A stretch of DNA of 42,073 bases, from contig NMRA01000650.1 of NCBI GenBank assembly GCA_002633005.1, forward strand, positions 185,075 to 227,147, given 5' to 3'. Made by a program: the position numbers and the translations under genes. The notes beneath the pieces are model-generated. The model saw only the letters and a list, made by a program, of their open reading frames with translations, made no database searches and was not told the origin of the DNA. This stretch comes from Phoronis australis. Taxonomy: Eukaryota; Phoronida; Phoronidae. Shown here in pieces: positions 11,766 through 23,144 of the stretch (position 1 is its first letter; the number at the start of each line of letters is the position of its first letter).

Positions 11766-12389
11766 GGTAAGAGTAGCAGTTGCGTTATAGATTGTCAGGC
11801 TGGTACCACTTTGCGTGACGATGCACATTCGTCTTAGCACAGGGTCAAATAAATTAATCTAGTTTTACTGTCTCCGTTACACGAATTCAAATCGGTTGAG
11901 TAACACCCGCTGATTCGAAGGTTGGAGGCAAGCGGTAATATCATTGAAATATTGACAGTGCAACAAGTTTTGGACAAAAAAGCCTGAAAGTTTTCTTTAC
12001 ATTTGATCTTTAATTTGTCTCCTGGCGTTAACAAGCTGCATTAGATTGGCTGCTTCCCGGTCAAGGGAAGGCTGTAGTCATTTTGTAAACCCAGCTATTT
12101 TTGACATTCTTCGCTCACAACTGTTTTTTTTTTGTTTGTGTTACGCCGAACTGAATCTTTTTGCGTTTTTAAAATTCTCCACGGGTCTCCTATCACGTAC
12201 CCATCAATTATTACACCGAAGAGCTCTCACTCCGGGGTTTTTATTTTCATAGTATTAACCCTTGCAGTAGAGACGTGAACTTCACGGTCCTGTATGCATT
12301 AAACCCACGGACTTTGATGACTCTTAGTTCGAAATCACATGGTTACGATTTCCACGAACTTAGACAGTGACATGAAACACGTAAAAACC
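11766..12389. other. Intronic sequence left of the BEL element
   Basis: No gene or repeat recognised. It ends in AAAAACC directly before the BEL left LTR; a similar AAAAAACC lies 2 bp beyond the right LTR, possibly a relic of the target-site duplication. Confidence 0.5.
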
Positions 12390-12850
12390 TGATGGAGATA
12401 TCGGCAATGTGGAGACACGGATTCCACTAGTGTGGGGATGGTCCTGGTAGTATAGTTGGGGTTACTCGGTTCTTGGTTGAGTGGTAGATAGTTGGCTAAC
12501 AAGGTAGCAACAGGAAGTCGATGGAAAGCAGCATAAAAAACTAGCACAGTTGTTGAGTTTCTACTGACACACAAAGTTTATTAACTCTAGCTACAATAAA
12601 TATAGTGAATAGAAATATGTGTGGGTTGTGAGTGCAAAACAACAACAATATTGAGAGTTCCGGTGATTTCATCCAACTCATAAATGGAGTCTGGACAGCT
12701 GTTTGGCATAATGGGTTTTCACTATTAGAGGGCATAGTAATCAACAACACAAGATGTCCGAAATTGTTATATAACATAAACTGTTGTTGGGATAGTTGTA
12801 GGTCATAGGAAATGGTGAAATTTGCACTTAATTAACTTCATGAGAACCCA
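12390..12850 (-). repeat. BEL 3' LTR (461 bp)
   Basis: Matches 18399-18866 over its whole length. On the + strand it begins TGATGG and ends ACCCA, that is, TG...CA. It has a ~23-bp segment after GGCAATGTG that the other LTR lacks, and lacks short stretches present there. On the - strand it carries an AATAAA signal (12577-12582). Confidence 0.88.
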
Positions 12851-12866
12851 CGACACTCCGCCGGCC
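12851..12866 (-). other. BEL polypurine tract
   Basis: On the - strand the 16 bases before the 3' LTR read GGCCGGCGGAGTGTCG, a purine-rich run in the expected place for plus-strand priming. Confidence 0.5.
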
Positions 12867-13017
12867 GAAAGGGTGAAAATATTCAAAATTTAACAATCCA
12901 CTGTAAAGTTATGTTGCACTCACTCAAAATCACATCGAATTAAGATATAATAAATAGAAGTTCACAAACTAGTCATATGGTTATGCACGGAATACATAGT
13001 CACTGGTTGATATACAA

Positions 13018-14424
13018 TTAATCTGAATGTTCATCATGGTCTTGGGTGAATAAACGCTTGATTCTTTCTGCAGCGAATTTAGCTGCTTGACGCTTGGGTC
13101 GATCAACAGCTCCTTGATTGATTTCAAAATCCGTGTTATCGTTGTTCATTAATTTACTGTGTTTTTCGAGCGGGTAGAGTTTAGCTATTGGTCGATTTGT
13201 CAACCCATTCCTTGTCTTGATGATTGCTGAACGTAGTAATCCGTCAGCTCCAATGTTCAAATATTTCTGAATTCTGCCACATGTTGCAGATTGACCGTGT
13301 CTCTCTCGGAGGGATGCTAAATATTCGTTTTTCCATCGTGTCCAAAGGTCTGTATACAGCTTATTCAAATATATCACTAGTCGATCCATGGAATCGTGTC
13401 GTAGTGTAAAATCTGGATCTTTAATTTCGTCAAGTTCTGTAAACTGGCGGGGTAATTTTGAAGTCATACGTCCATGGATCAGATGTGATGGGGTAAGTGG
13501 GGTTGAGTCGTCATTATCACTTGATACATATATCAATGACCTCTTGTTGATGACAGATTCTATTTCTGTCAGCACGGTAACAAGGTCGTCCTGCGTTACA
13601 CAAGATTTCCCAAGCACTTTCTTCATTGCCGATTTCGTTATACCGATCGACCTTTCATAGAATCCACCAAACCACGGGGCTCGTTTGGGGATGAATGTCC
13701 ATTTGATGCATTTCTGGAGTAGACATTTTTACACAGATTCGCTTGCAATAATATTCTTTATTGTTCCCGCTGATGATACAAAGGTAGATGCGTTGTCAGA
13801 AATTACGTGACTTGGGAGAGATCTTCGACTGCAAAATCTTCTAAAGGCTCTTAAAAACGCTCCTGTGGTCATATCTGTAACTAATTCTAAGTGATATCTT
13901 CTAGTCACTGTACAGGTAAAGAGCAAGACATAACATTTGTTTTGTTTCGATACAGCATTTTGATATTAGAGAGTACCTGTGTAGTCAACTCCAACAATCG
14001 TGAATGGCGGCGCTTCTTCCAATCTGTATTTCGGTAGTGGTGGATCCATGGGGATCGCGTAGGGTTGGCCATTGACTCGTAGGCATTGATCGCATTTTCG
14101 TAGCTCAGACTTGACAATCTGTCGAATTCTTGGTATCCAGAATTGAGTAATTGTAGATCAAGTTCCACCATGTTTTAACAAATCGCGTGCATGTTTGATG
14201 ATGGGAACAGTGAATCTGTCGTCACGAGGGAGTAACATCGGATATTCAGAATCGTATGGGATATTTGCATTCTCGAGCCTCCCCCGGCAGCGAATGATGT
14301 CGTCTTTGTCAAGAAATAACTTCAACTGTCGTACCAATGGACATTTCATTTTTGTTCCTCGTAAAACACTAAGTTCGCGAGAGTAATAGTTGCTCTGAAT
14401 GTGTTTCATCCACATTAATTTCAC
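13018..14424 (-). pseudogene. BEL integrase region (broken)
   Basis: Retroelement integrase, which would insert the cDNA into chromosomes. It is readable in at least four frame segments: 14158-14424 (zinc-binding N terminus, PLVRQLKLFLD, IIRCRGRLENA and an H...H pair), about 13985-14150 (KCDQCLRVNGQPY, the paired Cys), 13729-13926, and 13018-13626. The catalytic triad can be placed: Asp in IVGVDYTG (codon 13984-13986), Asp in VISDNASTF (13795-13797) and Glu in FYERSIG (13654-13656). The C-terminal part, with LTPSHLIHGR and WKNEYLASLRERHG, matches the DUF5641-type tail of BEL integrases. In-frame stops follow KHGGT and TSASESV-like segments, so the gene is dead although all key residues survive. 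Confidence 0.88.
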
Positions 14425-14625
14425 ATTTTACAACTCATCCAGAGTCAGTTTTACACTTGTTGGTTATCTGCGTAACTTTTTCACAAACTTCAGAACATAG
14501 GATGTCACATGAAGCAAGCTGTCTAGGGTAGCAAAGTGCTTACTGTAAATTATAACACTGAGGTCAAGTTTACAAGTTACCTCAGGGTCTATCTGTTGGG
14601 TCTGCTGTTTCTCTTGTTGACCTTG

Positions 14626-15580
14626 TTACGTAACATGTCTGGTTGGTTGAGCACTACTTGGTTGTAGAGTCCCTGCAGTGAGCAATACTCTTGGCTGGTC
14701 ATCTGTTAAACTGGATAAAGTACATTGACTGTCAAAGCATGACATGACAGTGCTCGGTGATATACTGGTCGCATAGTCATCTGTAGGAAGAAAGCTAGGT
14801 CCATTCCACCAGAGATCGCTTGTATCGAGATTTGAGGCTGAAATGCCTCTGGTTAGCAGATCAGCAGGGTTTTGTTTGTTTGGGCAATATTTGTTTGCAT
14901 CAAACTTCTGTTGTTTAATTTCTCGTACTCTGTTTTCAACAAAAAATGGCAGTATTTTGTCGCAGAGTATCCAATGCAGCACAATTTGACTATCAGACCA
15001 CAAGGTCGTCTTCGTTATTTCCAGGTTTTTAAAGAGAGCATTTTTCACAAAGATCGATAATCTATCGCCAATCAAAACTGCCGTCATTTCCAATCGTGGT
15101 AGGGGAATTTCTTTAGTCGGTTTGACTCTCGTTTTTGCCATAACTATAGCCGCTTCTTGGCCTGCTTTGAGGTAGAATGCTGCGTCATATGCAAGGGTGC
15201 TGGCATCACAAAATACATGAATTTCAACCTGTTTTGTCACAGGGTTACTGAAATATTGGCGTGGAAGCGTAATTGATCGAGCTGCAATCAAGTGCTGGCA
15301 CATGGTGTTCCACTGATCACACAGTGTGGGTGAAAGGGTGCCGGCCCATTTCCATTTCTCTAACCATAGTTGTTGAATTAAAATCTTTGCCTTGACATGT
15401 ATTGGGGACAGGAATCCGAGATGGTCAAACAAGGCGGACGTGAATTTGAGACTTTGTCGCGTGGTCACTTCACTTCCTGGTTAAGTTGACTGTGGTGGAT
15501 ACATTATGTAATCTGAACTTGTATCCCACCCAAGGCCAAGGTCATTGACAGTTGGATTGGTGTCAGCTGTACCATCTGCA
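14626..15580 (-). pseudogene. BEL RNase H / peptidase A17 (Pao) region
   Basis: This is the part of pol after the polymerase. The open segment 14626-15468 contains FTSALFDHLGFLSPIHVKAK, then VFCDASTLAYDAAFYL (RNase H-like first Asp), IPLPRLEMTAVLIGDRL, TLWSDSQIVLHWI (a further acidic residue) and NPADLLTRGIS, all hallmarks of Pao/BEL pol. Upstream, 15480-15580 continues the same protein (DLGLGWDTSSDYIMYPP) but is cut off by an in-frame TAA just before 15468. RNase H would degrade the RNA strand of the replication hybrid. Confidence 0.88.
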
Positions 15581-15581
15581 G

Positions 15582-16252
15582 CTATTCTTCCCTGTAGAAT
15601 GGGGTCAATGACCTTAATTTGAAGCCTGCTTGTTGCATAATACCATTGGCTTTGGCGTAGTATTCCACTGCCAGTTGAGAGGAATTTGTTTGGTCGTCAG
15701 TTGATGTAACACCACTTAGAATATTATCCACATAAATATTCAGTTGTATGTTGCTTGTCACAGGATCAGTATAGGTGTCCAAATGTGTCTAAATGACAGA
15801 GTTCAGAATGAATGGACTAGAGCTGGAACCAAATAAAAGAGACTTGAATCTGTACACTTTAAATGGGCTGTCTGGATTCGCTGGGTCTGTTAGCCATAGA
15901 ACTTTAGTAAAGTTGCGATCGTCTTCATGTAAGGGGACATTCAAAAAGGCCTTTTCAATGTCGCTTGTCAGTGTCACTGTCTTCGTAGGGAAACGTATCA
16001 AGGTTGAAACAAGGTCATTCAGTAGGGGTGTACCTGTTTCCACTCAGTGGGATTACCTTGCGTGGAACAGCTGCAGTCATAAACCACTTGGGTTGGTGTT
16101 GTCGCGCTGTCTTTCGTTACTGGGTGGTGAGGGATGTAATGACCAATGTTACGGTCAACGTCTGCAACGGGTTCTATGAAGTCCCTCATTAGTTGGTCAT
16201 TGATGACATCATTTTTGTTTTCTAGCGTTTTCTGGTCCAGGCGTTTAATCAT
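15582..16252 (-). pseudogene. BEL reverse transcriptase (broken)
   Basis: RNA-dependent DNA polymerase. The N-terminal segment 16019-16252 has FIEPVADVDRNIGHYIPHHP and VVYDCSCSTQGNP. The middle segment 15789-16043 has LTSDIEKAFLNVPLHEDDR (first catalytic Asp) and YRFKSLLFGSSSSPFILNS. The third, 15582-15782, carries the polymerase box IYVDNILSG (YVDN codons 15723-15734). BEL/Pao enzymes often have Asn at the fourth position of this box. The three segments are in different frames or separated by a stop, so the enzyme is inactive as encoded. Confidence 0.9.
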
Positions 16253-16392
16253 CGATCGCGTACAGGCTTGAGTAATAGCGTAGTTAGTGGGCAGGGGGCA
16301 TGATCAGCCTTCCATGGTAACGGGCTATATATTTCCCAGTCATCATCTGTGATATTATCAGCGCAATAGGCATTGAAGTCAAAACCTGCCTC

Positions 16393-17030
16393 TTAAGTGT
16401 TGTCACCAATGCCAGTTGTTTCCAAATCCCAATATTTGGATGTGTCGGGGGTGTTTGTTGAGACTCTCATACAAGTCGTAGTGTTCATGTGGGCATCAGT
16501 TGGGGTTACATGTACGTTCGTAGGTCCACGCAACAAGTAACCTAGTTTCGACTTTACGTTGTCGTCAACAAGATTGTAGTAGTAGTCAGATCCAACCAAC
16601 AGGTCGATTTCAAAATCTTTCGAAGGCTCATGTTGGGCTAGGGGTAAATATCTCAGATAAAATTCTTAACAGGTGTCGCTATGTGGGGCACAATAACAGC
16701 AGACAAAGTTATTTTACCTTGGTTTACTGTGAGTTCAATAGTAGCAGCTGTTTTTTTCCATTGCGGTAGTTGTCCGATCTCCAAAGGTGGACAAGTAGAG
16801 TTTTCAGTAGGACAGTCGCTTTGCTGGATACCCAATTTCTCCGCAACACGGTATGTCATGAACGGGCGTTGGGATCCATCATCAAATAATACGTTAACTT
16901 TTGCATGGGCTGATCCTCTTGATATGGTGGTAACAGCGATCTTCAATAAGATTGGTCCTGACGTGGGTGTCAGCTTCACATGTCACATGTATCTTGGGGG
17001 GTTGGACTCGTAGGCGTCTCGGCAGAGGAT
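16393..17030 (-). pseudogene. BEL aspartic protease (DUF1758)
   Basis: Protease that would process the polyprotein. Segment 16653-16979 contains VNVLFDDGSQRPFMTYRVAE, with the catalytic motif DDGS in place of the usual D-S/T-G (codons within 16869-16889). Segment 16393-16599 continues with LVGSDYYYNLVDD-like and SKLGYLLRGPT, the usual end of DUF1758. A stop and shift separate the two. The substitution next to the catalytic Asp is either a BEL-lineage variant or decay. Confidence 0.82.
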
Positions 17031-17086
17031 TTCGCTTGTTGAATCAACGGAGAATTCGACGGCGATGGTTGATTCATGGTGGCATT

Positions 17087-17790
17087 GCACAACGAGGTGT
17101 GGTGTTTCTGTCCACAGTTGCGACAGGAAAACTTGGATATGTCAATCTCGTTTCAGGTGTCGGTCAGATAAACAGTTAAAGCCCAATCGAGCTTGTTTCA
17201 CGATGTCCTGTCGTTTTTTGACATCGGTCACGGATGTACACTGATAAGCAGTGTGGCCTTGGTTACAAAAAACACATCGGGGTGAGCGCTGAGGCGGCTG
17301 TCTATGTTGCGAGATCTGGTGGGTGTTGTTCCTCGGGTTGGGATACTTCGGTGGAGTGTATCTTGGCTGAGAGGGGCGTCTATTGCCACTTGGAGTTGAA
17401 CCGTAAGTTGGCCTTGGGCGATTCCCAGTATGAAAGGTAGAAGTTGTACATGTATAAAAATAGGTACATACATCAGTAGTTGTAAAATTTCCAGTTTGGT
17501 TGGCCTTGATCTCCTTGCCAAGGGCATTCACCAGTTGTTGGACGGACCATTTTTCTCCGACATGGTCACGATTTAATTGAATTTGCACATCCTTCGGTAT
17601 ATTTTGGCGTATGATGGTCACAAGCACATGGTCTTCGGCGGCGACTTGTCCTACGGTCTCTAAACCACGTAGGCACGTGTTAACACTATCGTAGAATCGA
17701 CGTAAGTTGGCAGCATCGGATGAGGGGGCAGGGATGTTCAGCAATGCCGTAGTGTAATGAGTTACTAGATCTTCAGTGTTACCATACCTG
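17087..17790 (-). pseudogene. BEL Gag C-terminal part with zinc knuckles
   Basis: Nucleocapsid-like part of Gag. The open segment 17142-17744 has a helical stretch (LRRFYDSVNTCLRGLETVG), a Pro/Arg/Gln-rich linker, then the knuckle CVFCNQGHTAYQC (CX2CX3HX4C). The second knuckle, NCLSDRHLKRD, loses its last Cys to a stop at 17142. A third, CRNCGQKHHTSLC, lies at 17087-17125 in a shifted frame. It would bind genomic RNA. Confidence 0.88.
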
Positions 17791-18375
17791 TCATTCAGTT
17801 AGTGGCAGACCTTCTATGACTTTGGCGGCGTCACCAGAGAGTTGAGCACATAAATATTGACGTTTCTGGATCGGGGCAAGAGTGGCATCTTTATGAATAA
17901 CATCTTCAAATGAGTGGTAGTATTCCAACCACTTCAGTTGGTCTCCAGAGAATACAGGTAGATGCAGTTTTGGGAGGTTGATCGTCGTCTTGAACCGGGC
18001 TTCGGTCGGTGTTGGCGTTGTTGTCGAGATATTTGACTCACTTGTAGGTGTGCTTTGACATTTATTAGTCTTGCCGTGGAACCTCATGTCCCGAAGGTGA
18101 TTTTCCACTTCATCCAGGTAGGACTGCATGTCTTCGGCATAATTATCTAGTTGGTCTGGGTCGACGTATTGGGCGTAGTTGGTGAACAGTTCGGTTACTG
18201 TTTTGATCTTTCCATGTAAATCATCCATGTGTTTTGCGAGTTGTAGTGTCGTGTCCGGTGTGTCCTCGTCTTGTTCCATGAGTTTATGAGAGGCCTTCAC
18301 AATCTGTGTGATTTGCCCTTTGATGGCTCTTCTTCGGAAGAAGTTCATTCTAGCATCTTGGCAGTTGACATCCAT
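17791..18375 (-). pseudogene. BEL Gag N-terminal part (DUF1759)
   Basis: The first open segment of the element starts with ATG (MDVNCQDARMNF) 24 bp downstream of the 5' LTR on the - strand, right after the primer-binding site. It has 194 codons. The N-terminal ~100 residues are predicted mostly helical (LHGKIKTVTELF, YLDEVENHLRDM), followed by a Thr/Pro-rich linker. Then comes LPKLHLPVFSGDQLKWLEYY and LSGDAAKVIEGLPLTE, the DUF1759 capsid-like signature. It stops at 17791; the next Gag segment continues in another frame, so a frameshift separates them. Confidence 0.9.
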
Positions 18376-18378
18376 CTT

Positions 18379-18394
18379 GGGTCACTCGGCACCA
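18379..18394 (-). other. BEL primer-binding site
   Basis: On the - strand TGGTGCCGAGTGACCC begins 4 bases after the 5' LTR and just before the Gag start codon. The leading TGG complements the CCA end of a tRNA. I cannot name the tRNA. Confidence 0.6.
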
Positions 18395-18398
18395 GCAA

Positions 18399-18866
18399 TG
18401 TTGGAGACATCGGCAATGTGTTGGGGATGGTCGTGGTAGTATAGTTGGGGTTACCCGGTTCTTGATTGAACGGTAGATATTTGGCTAACAAGGTAACAAC
18501 AGCAACTCGATGGAGAGCAGCATTAAAACTAACGCAGTCGTTGAGTTTCTACTGACACAAAAAGTTTATTAACTCTAGCTACAATATATATAGTGAAGAG
18601 AAATATGTGTGGGTTGTGAGTGCAAAACAACAGCAATATTGAGAGTTTCGGTGATTTCAACCAAAGCATAAACATAAATGGAGTCTGTACAGCTGTTTGG
18701 CATATAGGGTGTCACTATGAGTGGGCATTGGTCACTGGCATAGTAAACAACAACACAAGATGTCCGAAATTGTGATATAACATAAACTGTTTTGTTGGGA
18801 TAGTTGTACGTCATAGGAAATGATGAAATTTGCACTTTTAATTAAAATTAACTTCATGAGAATTCA
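18399..18866 (-). repeat. BEL 5' LTR (468 bp)
   Basis: Partner of 12390-12850. On the + strand it begins TGTTGG and ends ATTCA. On the - strand it carries a TATATATA run followed about 20 bp later by AATAAA (18565-18570), so promoter and polyadenylation signals are both recognisable. It has short insertions relative to the other LTR near 18667 and 18720. Confidence 0.88.
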
Positions 18867-21800
18867 TGAAAAAACCACTGTTGAGGCTACAACCAATTCT
18901 AGGTTTGCGCACTCCGTTCTTAATGCATCGGTGACGTTAAAATCTGCGCTGGTTGCATGTATCAGTTGTTTGTTCACGTTCTTCCAAAAATAAATATTTT
19001 CTGTCAACAACATATTGACAAATTATGTAAAATAAAACAACTTTGAACGGGAAGATGTGAATACGTGGTGAAGAGGTATTTGTCTCTACACGGCATATGT
19101 GCGTGAATCTTTGGTAAAGCGCCGGATAGCGATGTCGAAAAGATGATAGAAAATAAACCAAGGTGCAGAATAATTCGTCTGTGCTCTGATGTAAGAAAAC
19201 CTACATTTTTTTGAAACAGCGCTCAATCTTCAAAAAAATCCAGCATGAGAATGCTTCATCAGAAATGCCAAGCATATACAGCGTTGTAAGACAGCTACAG
19301 TACGTTGACGTCTCCGTACATGTATGTCCACAAGTGCTTTGAGCAGTGTGTACAAATCGGTTTATTTCGCTTTTCTACACTGACGTATACGGCCAACACG
19401 GTGTTTTATAAAAGATCACTTTTGAGGGCATTTTCAAAAATTGATACGTTTGGTTGATGCATTCAGAGAGTCGGTGCCCACGTCGTACATCAAATGTACG
19501 CTTGGGGAGAAAACGTATCTGCGTAAAGAAATAGTTAAATTTTCAAACTTGTCAGAGTCGTGTGGTGTCATTACCTTACATTAATAAACCGAGGCCAAGT
19601 ACAAAGCAGGTCTTCAAAATTTAGATAAACAAAAATTACGGCATACTGATTACATGGTCACTGACTGGGATCACGTTCTTAGGCATACATGTACGTATAT
19701 TGTAATATCGGTTGAATTGTATGTTATAACTCTGAATATCCGTACGCCTATAATAAGCCATTCACATTTATATCTGATCACAATTCTCCCCCTGCTTTAA
19801 AAACAAACAATCGTTTAGATAATTTCGGAAAGAACGTGAACTAAACTGACATGACAAACACTACTTACTATAGTCCAGATTCTACATTCGAAGACCGCTT
19901 TTGTGAGAAAGAAACTCTCAGAAGGAGAAGTTTGTTATGACACGTAAATAAATATAACTGTTACCCCTTGGAGTAGACGCGAACCGCTAAGTATTGGGCT
20001 CGGCTTTGGTGCGAAACTGTTTACTAAATTAAATATTCAACTTTGCGCCGTTGTGGGTAAAAACTGAGCGAAAAAATTTTCCTTGACTAACCTAAATTAT
20101 CTACCGCAGTTTCAAAAATTGCTTTTCTACAATCACTCTGCTGCTAAAATAGTGGTGTGAACTTTTGCCTCGACTTTCGGCGCAATGAAATATTGCGTCA
20201 CCTATTAGCCAGTTTCTTTTTCCCAGATTCTTCAATCAAACGTTCTCTCTTAAACGTCACAACAAATGATCAGAATTGTTTTCACTTCATTGTATGTTTT
20301 TGGAATTTGATATCTGTAAACCGAATTTTAGAACAAATTTTGCTGCGATGTTGTCATCATCTAATGGGAGATGTCGAAAAAATTCTGTAAGTGGTGCGTG
20401 TCACGAATGTACTACTTTCAAAACGACGACATACATTTCTTTGTAACCAATGCAGTGAATTACACAAGAAATTGACGTCTTATATTTTCCCTTAAACGGC
20501 CCTAACGGGCAAGGTGAACGGCAATTGAGTTCCAGATTTTGCATGCACACCCGCCGGTTTTTAGCTCATGTTGATACAAGCTTCACGGCAAGGTGACGAG
20601 CATAACTATCCGGGCTGTGTGCAATTTCGAGGTCTGTCGGAGCTCAATACACAGTGGCACCTTGCTGTATTTTGACTATAGTCACCATACAGCTAGCTGG
20701 CTAGATAGGAAACAATTGTTTACTCTGAAAGTGATAACAAATTCAGAATGATGATGGATCATGTGTCACATTTTAACCAATCACATTCTTCCGTTTTCAT
20801 GCACCCATGATCTTAATCTCTGCACTATGTTAAAGCCATTGTTACTGTCGTCCTTAAAATAAACTTCTGTTCTACTGCTGTACCAACATATTAAGAAATT
20901 ATACAAAAATAAACAATAATTATCCTTGGTAAGGCGCATTATACAGTGGATGACATGAACAGAAGCATTGTTTATTGTTTGTTTTTGTTTTATCATTGCT
21001 TCAGTATTTTTACGAAACTTATTTATCCAAGCAATTATATTTTCAGACAATGCTTAACATTTTGGTCATGGCAAAGGCAAAACTAATAATATCTCGTTTT
21101 ATATCTGCATTTCACGGCCTAGCCAAAATCACATCAAGCCGTTAAGAATACAGGTTGCAAAAATTAACCAAATGTGCCAAATTATGTTTTAGGCCGTCGA
21201 GAAAATGTTGAGATCATGATTTTACCTGCGTCGTCTAGTAATTCCAAATTTGTTTGGTGCAACTCTATTTTTCTCTACTGCCATTGAATTCCCTTGGAGC
21301 TTCGACATAATGTCCAATCCGAGCGGCTTTCCATTACCGGGTAATTCGAGTTTGCTCCTTGGAACCGGATACATTGTACGTGACATAATTTTGCAGAATA
21401 TAGGTTAACCTCGAAACGACAACTGATCCCAGAATGCATGTCGCAGGGGTTACTAATCCTTCGGAGACATGAACCGAATGTGGAAATATGCTTTTAAATA
21501 TTGATAAAAGAGGGTTTCTTTTTGAAAAAGAATTTGTTCTAAAGCAGAATACGTGTGTGACCCACTATAGACTGCGTAGATGAAAAATTCGAACCACGCA
21601 GTCGCTTACAGAATGTCTCCGTGGACTACAGTGTATTTACACACTTAATACACTGCGACTCAAAACATTGGTCCGGTTACCGCATATTAAATGCATCTTG
21701 AAGTGTTGAAAATCAATTTCAGTGAGGTAAAATTAATGGTGGGAGCTTGCCAGAGCTGTTGGCGATTTATTGATTTTTATCAAAACTTGAGAGTGGCGAT

Positions 21801-22445
21801 TAGTAGACTAGTGGGCGCTTGTTACAAAACGTTTCAAAGATAGAGAATAGGCGTAAACTTGGATATGGTCGTTGTCCCGGATGGTTGCGTACTAACAAGT
21901 CAAAAGACTGCAATAGCAAGAAATGATGCAACACCATATTTTGGTCTAACGCACACCACCAAGGCGTGAATGTGTGGATTCGCTAACGCCCAAATGTTTT
22001 CTAGTCACCCGCAATTTTTTTCCTCTTTTTGGCTGACGTTTCAGTCGGAACAAATATTTTTCCAAGCACGTTGTAAAAATCAGTGACATAGTCGACTGAT
22101 GATCTGGGGAGTAAAAAATTGGCATGGTGTGTGCGAATGGAAGAATAAAATGATTGCTCAAAACTTTATGTATGATTGTTTAAAAAATAAGTTGCAATAG
22201 TTCCTGTACATGTACAAACTTAAAACTTGTCAGCTGAAAAAGAGGTTGTTTGCCTAGAAGTGGACTTAGGGTTGTAATTCACTTGCTTTCTGTCTTTTGC
22301 GAAAAAAAAAGTAGGAGGCGAGTTCAAAGAGGTCGTTACTTTACATTCCGAATCATGATACCAGCGAGGACTCGACCTAGCACACAAACAACAAAACTAA
22401 GTTGTGCCGCAATGGGATCTACTATCTGCATAGTCTTCGCATCAT
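18867..22445. other. Intronic stretch right of the BEL element
   Basis: No gene recognised. Open frames are short (up to 89 codons, for example 20781-21050) and without family resemblance. Two adjacent hairpins at 21570-21655 are listed separately. Confidence 0.55.
21570..21655. repeat. Pair of adjacent inverted repeats
   Basis: GACTGCGT (21570-21577) pairs with ACGCAGTC (21596-21603), and CAGTGTATT (21629-21637) pairs with AATACACTG (21647-21655). Both stems are perfect. The CGCAGTCGC after the first stem is also partly mirrored by GCGACT at the end. This may be the remnant of a small foldback element. Confidence 0.5.
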
Positions 22446-22571
22446 AGGGGTCAGGGGTGTGGCAGTAGCCCCCTATTTTCAGTGCTTTGCCTCCCATGGA
22501 CTACGGGCGGTGCTCCTCAGGGGGTCTGGCTGCTATAGCCCCCACATTCTTCAGTGCTGCACCACCCATGA
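22446..22571. repeat. Two-copy ~70-bp GC-rich repeat
   Basis: 22446-22500 and 22518-22571 share the order GGGGT...TGGC(A/T)G...TAGCCCCC...TTCAGTGCT...CCCATG. Each copy has a GGGG run facing a CCCC run, so each could fold. Confidence 0.6.
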
Positions 22572-22614
22572 TCAGGGATATTATAATTTTACAATCAGGA
22601 CAATTAACTTAAAA

Positions 22615-22825
22615 AATGATATGTTTTTTTCCAAGACAAAGTTTGTTAAGTTGATCGTTTCAGAGTTATTGGAAACGTCACTGTTTTGTGACGTTGTATC
22701 TCGTGCTCCGGAATATTCCTCGGCACATCCGAAAATTTGCAAAATTATAAAAAAATACGTTTCAACAAAACGCGTCAAAAAGCCATTTCGCATTATTTCA
22801 CGTTTGCAATACACGTACATGTATG
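22615..22825. repeat. Inverted repeat arm A
   Basis: Matches the reverse complement of 24923-25130. Shared landmarks are CGACGTTTC-like, GATTAACTTAACAAACT, GACGCGTTTTGTTGA and TTTTGCAAATTTTC, with substitutions and indels. The arms are about 2.1 kb apart. Short open frames in both arms show similar peptides (SNNSETINLTNFV versus SSNSVTINLTNYV), which may be a coding relic or simply shared DNA. Confidence 0.75.
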
Positions 22826-23132
22826 TTTACAAATGATAGACATTTATAGTTCCGTTCTCTGTTAGTGTCCTTTTGAACTTAATTTGGCAACAACGAAATT
22901 ATGGTCAGACCCAGATGAATTGCTTTATATTTGCCAGGTTTTTGCCGAGAGGTGTACAAGTAAAACTCAGTACGGTTATGTTGAAAATTCCAAGTCGCAT
23001 ATTTCGACTTGACACGAATAGCCAAAATCTCAGCTCGCACGAAAAGTTGGGTCTGTACAGTAGTACTATAGTACGGTGTCGAGAATGAATGGCAGATATA
23101 GCGATATACGATGGCAGATATAGGATATCATA

Positions 23133-23144
23133 AGGGGGGGGGGG
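23133..23144. repeat. Poly-G tract
   Basis: An uninterrupted run of about ten G. Similar runs occur near 4104 and, as C, near 6187. Confidence 0.8.

Larger units (their letters stand above)
12390..18866 (-). mobile_element. BEL/Pao LTR retrotransposon, full length but degenerate
   Basis: A 6.48-kb element inserted antisense in the first ankyrin intron. Order on the - strand: 5' LTR (18399-18866), primer-binding site (18379-18394), gag with the BEL-type DUF1759 region and zinc knuckles, DUF1758 aspartic protease, reverse transcriptase, RNase H in the peptidase A17/Pao region, integrase with C-terminal DUF5641-like region, polypurine tract, 3' LTR (12390-12850). All domains are present in the order known for BEL/Pao, but the polyprotein frame is broken by several frameshifts and stops, so no single product can be made. 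The LTRs differ by scattered substitutions and indels (about 5 % substitutions in the best 118 bp), pointing to an old insertion. Confidence 0.93.

Noticed and set aside
15793-16179. 128-codon open frame on + across the BEL polymerase
   Set aside because: It is the antisense shadow of the reverse transcriptase on the - strand.
22402-22836. 144-codon open frame on +
   Set aside because: It runs through a GC-rich tandem repeat and one arm of an inverted repeat, and the other arm does not keep the frame as one protein.
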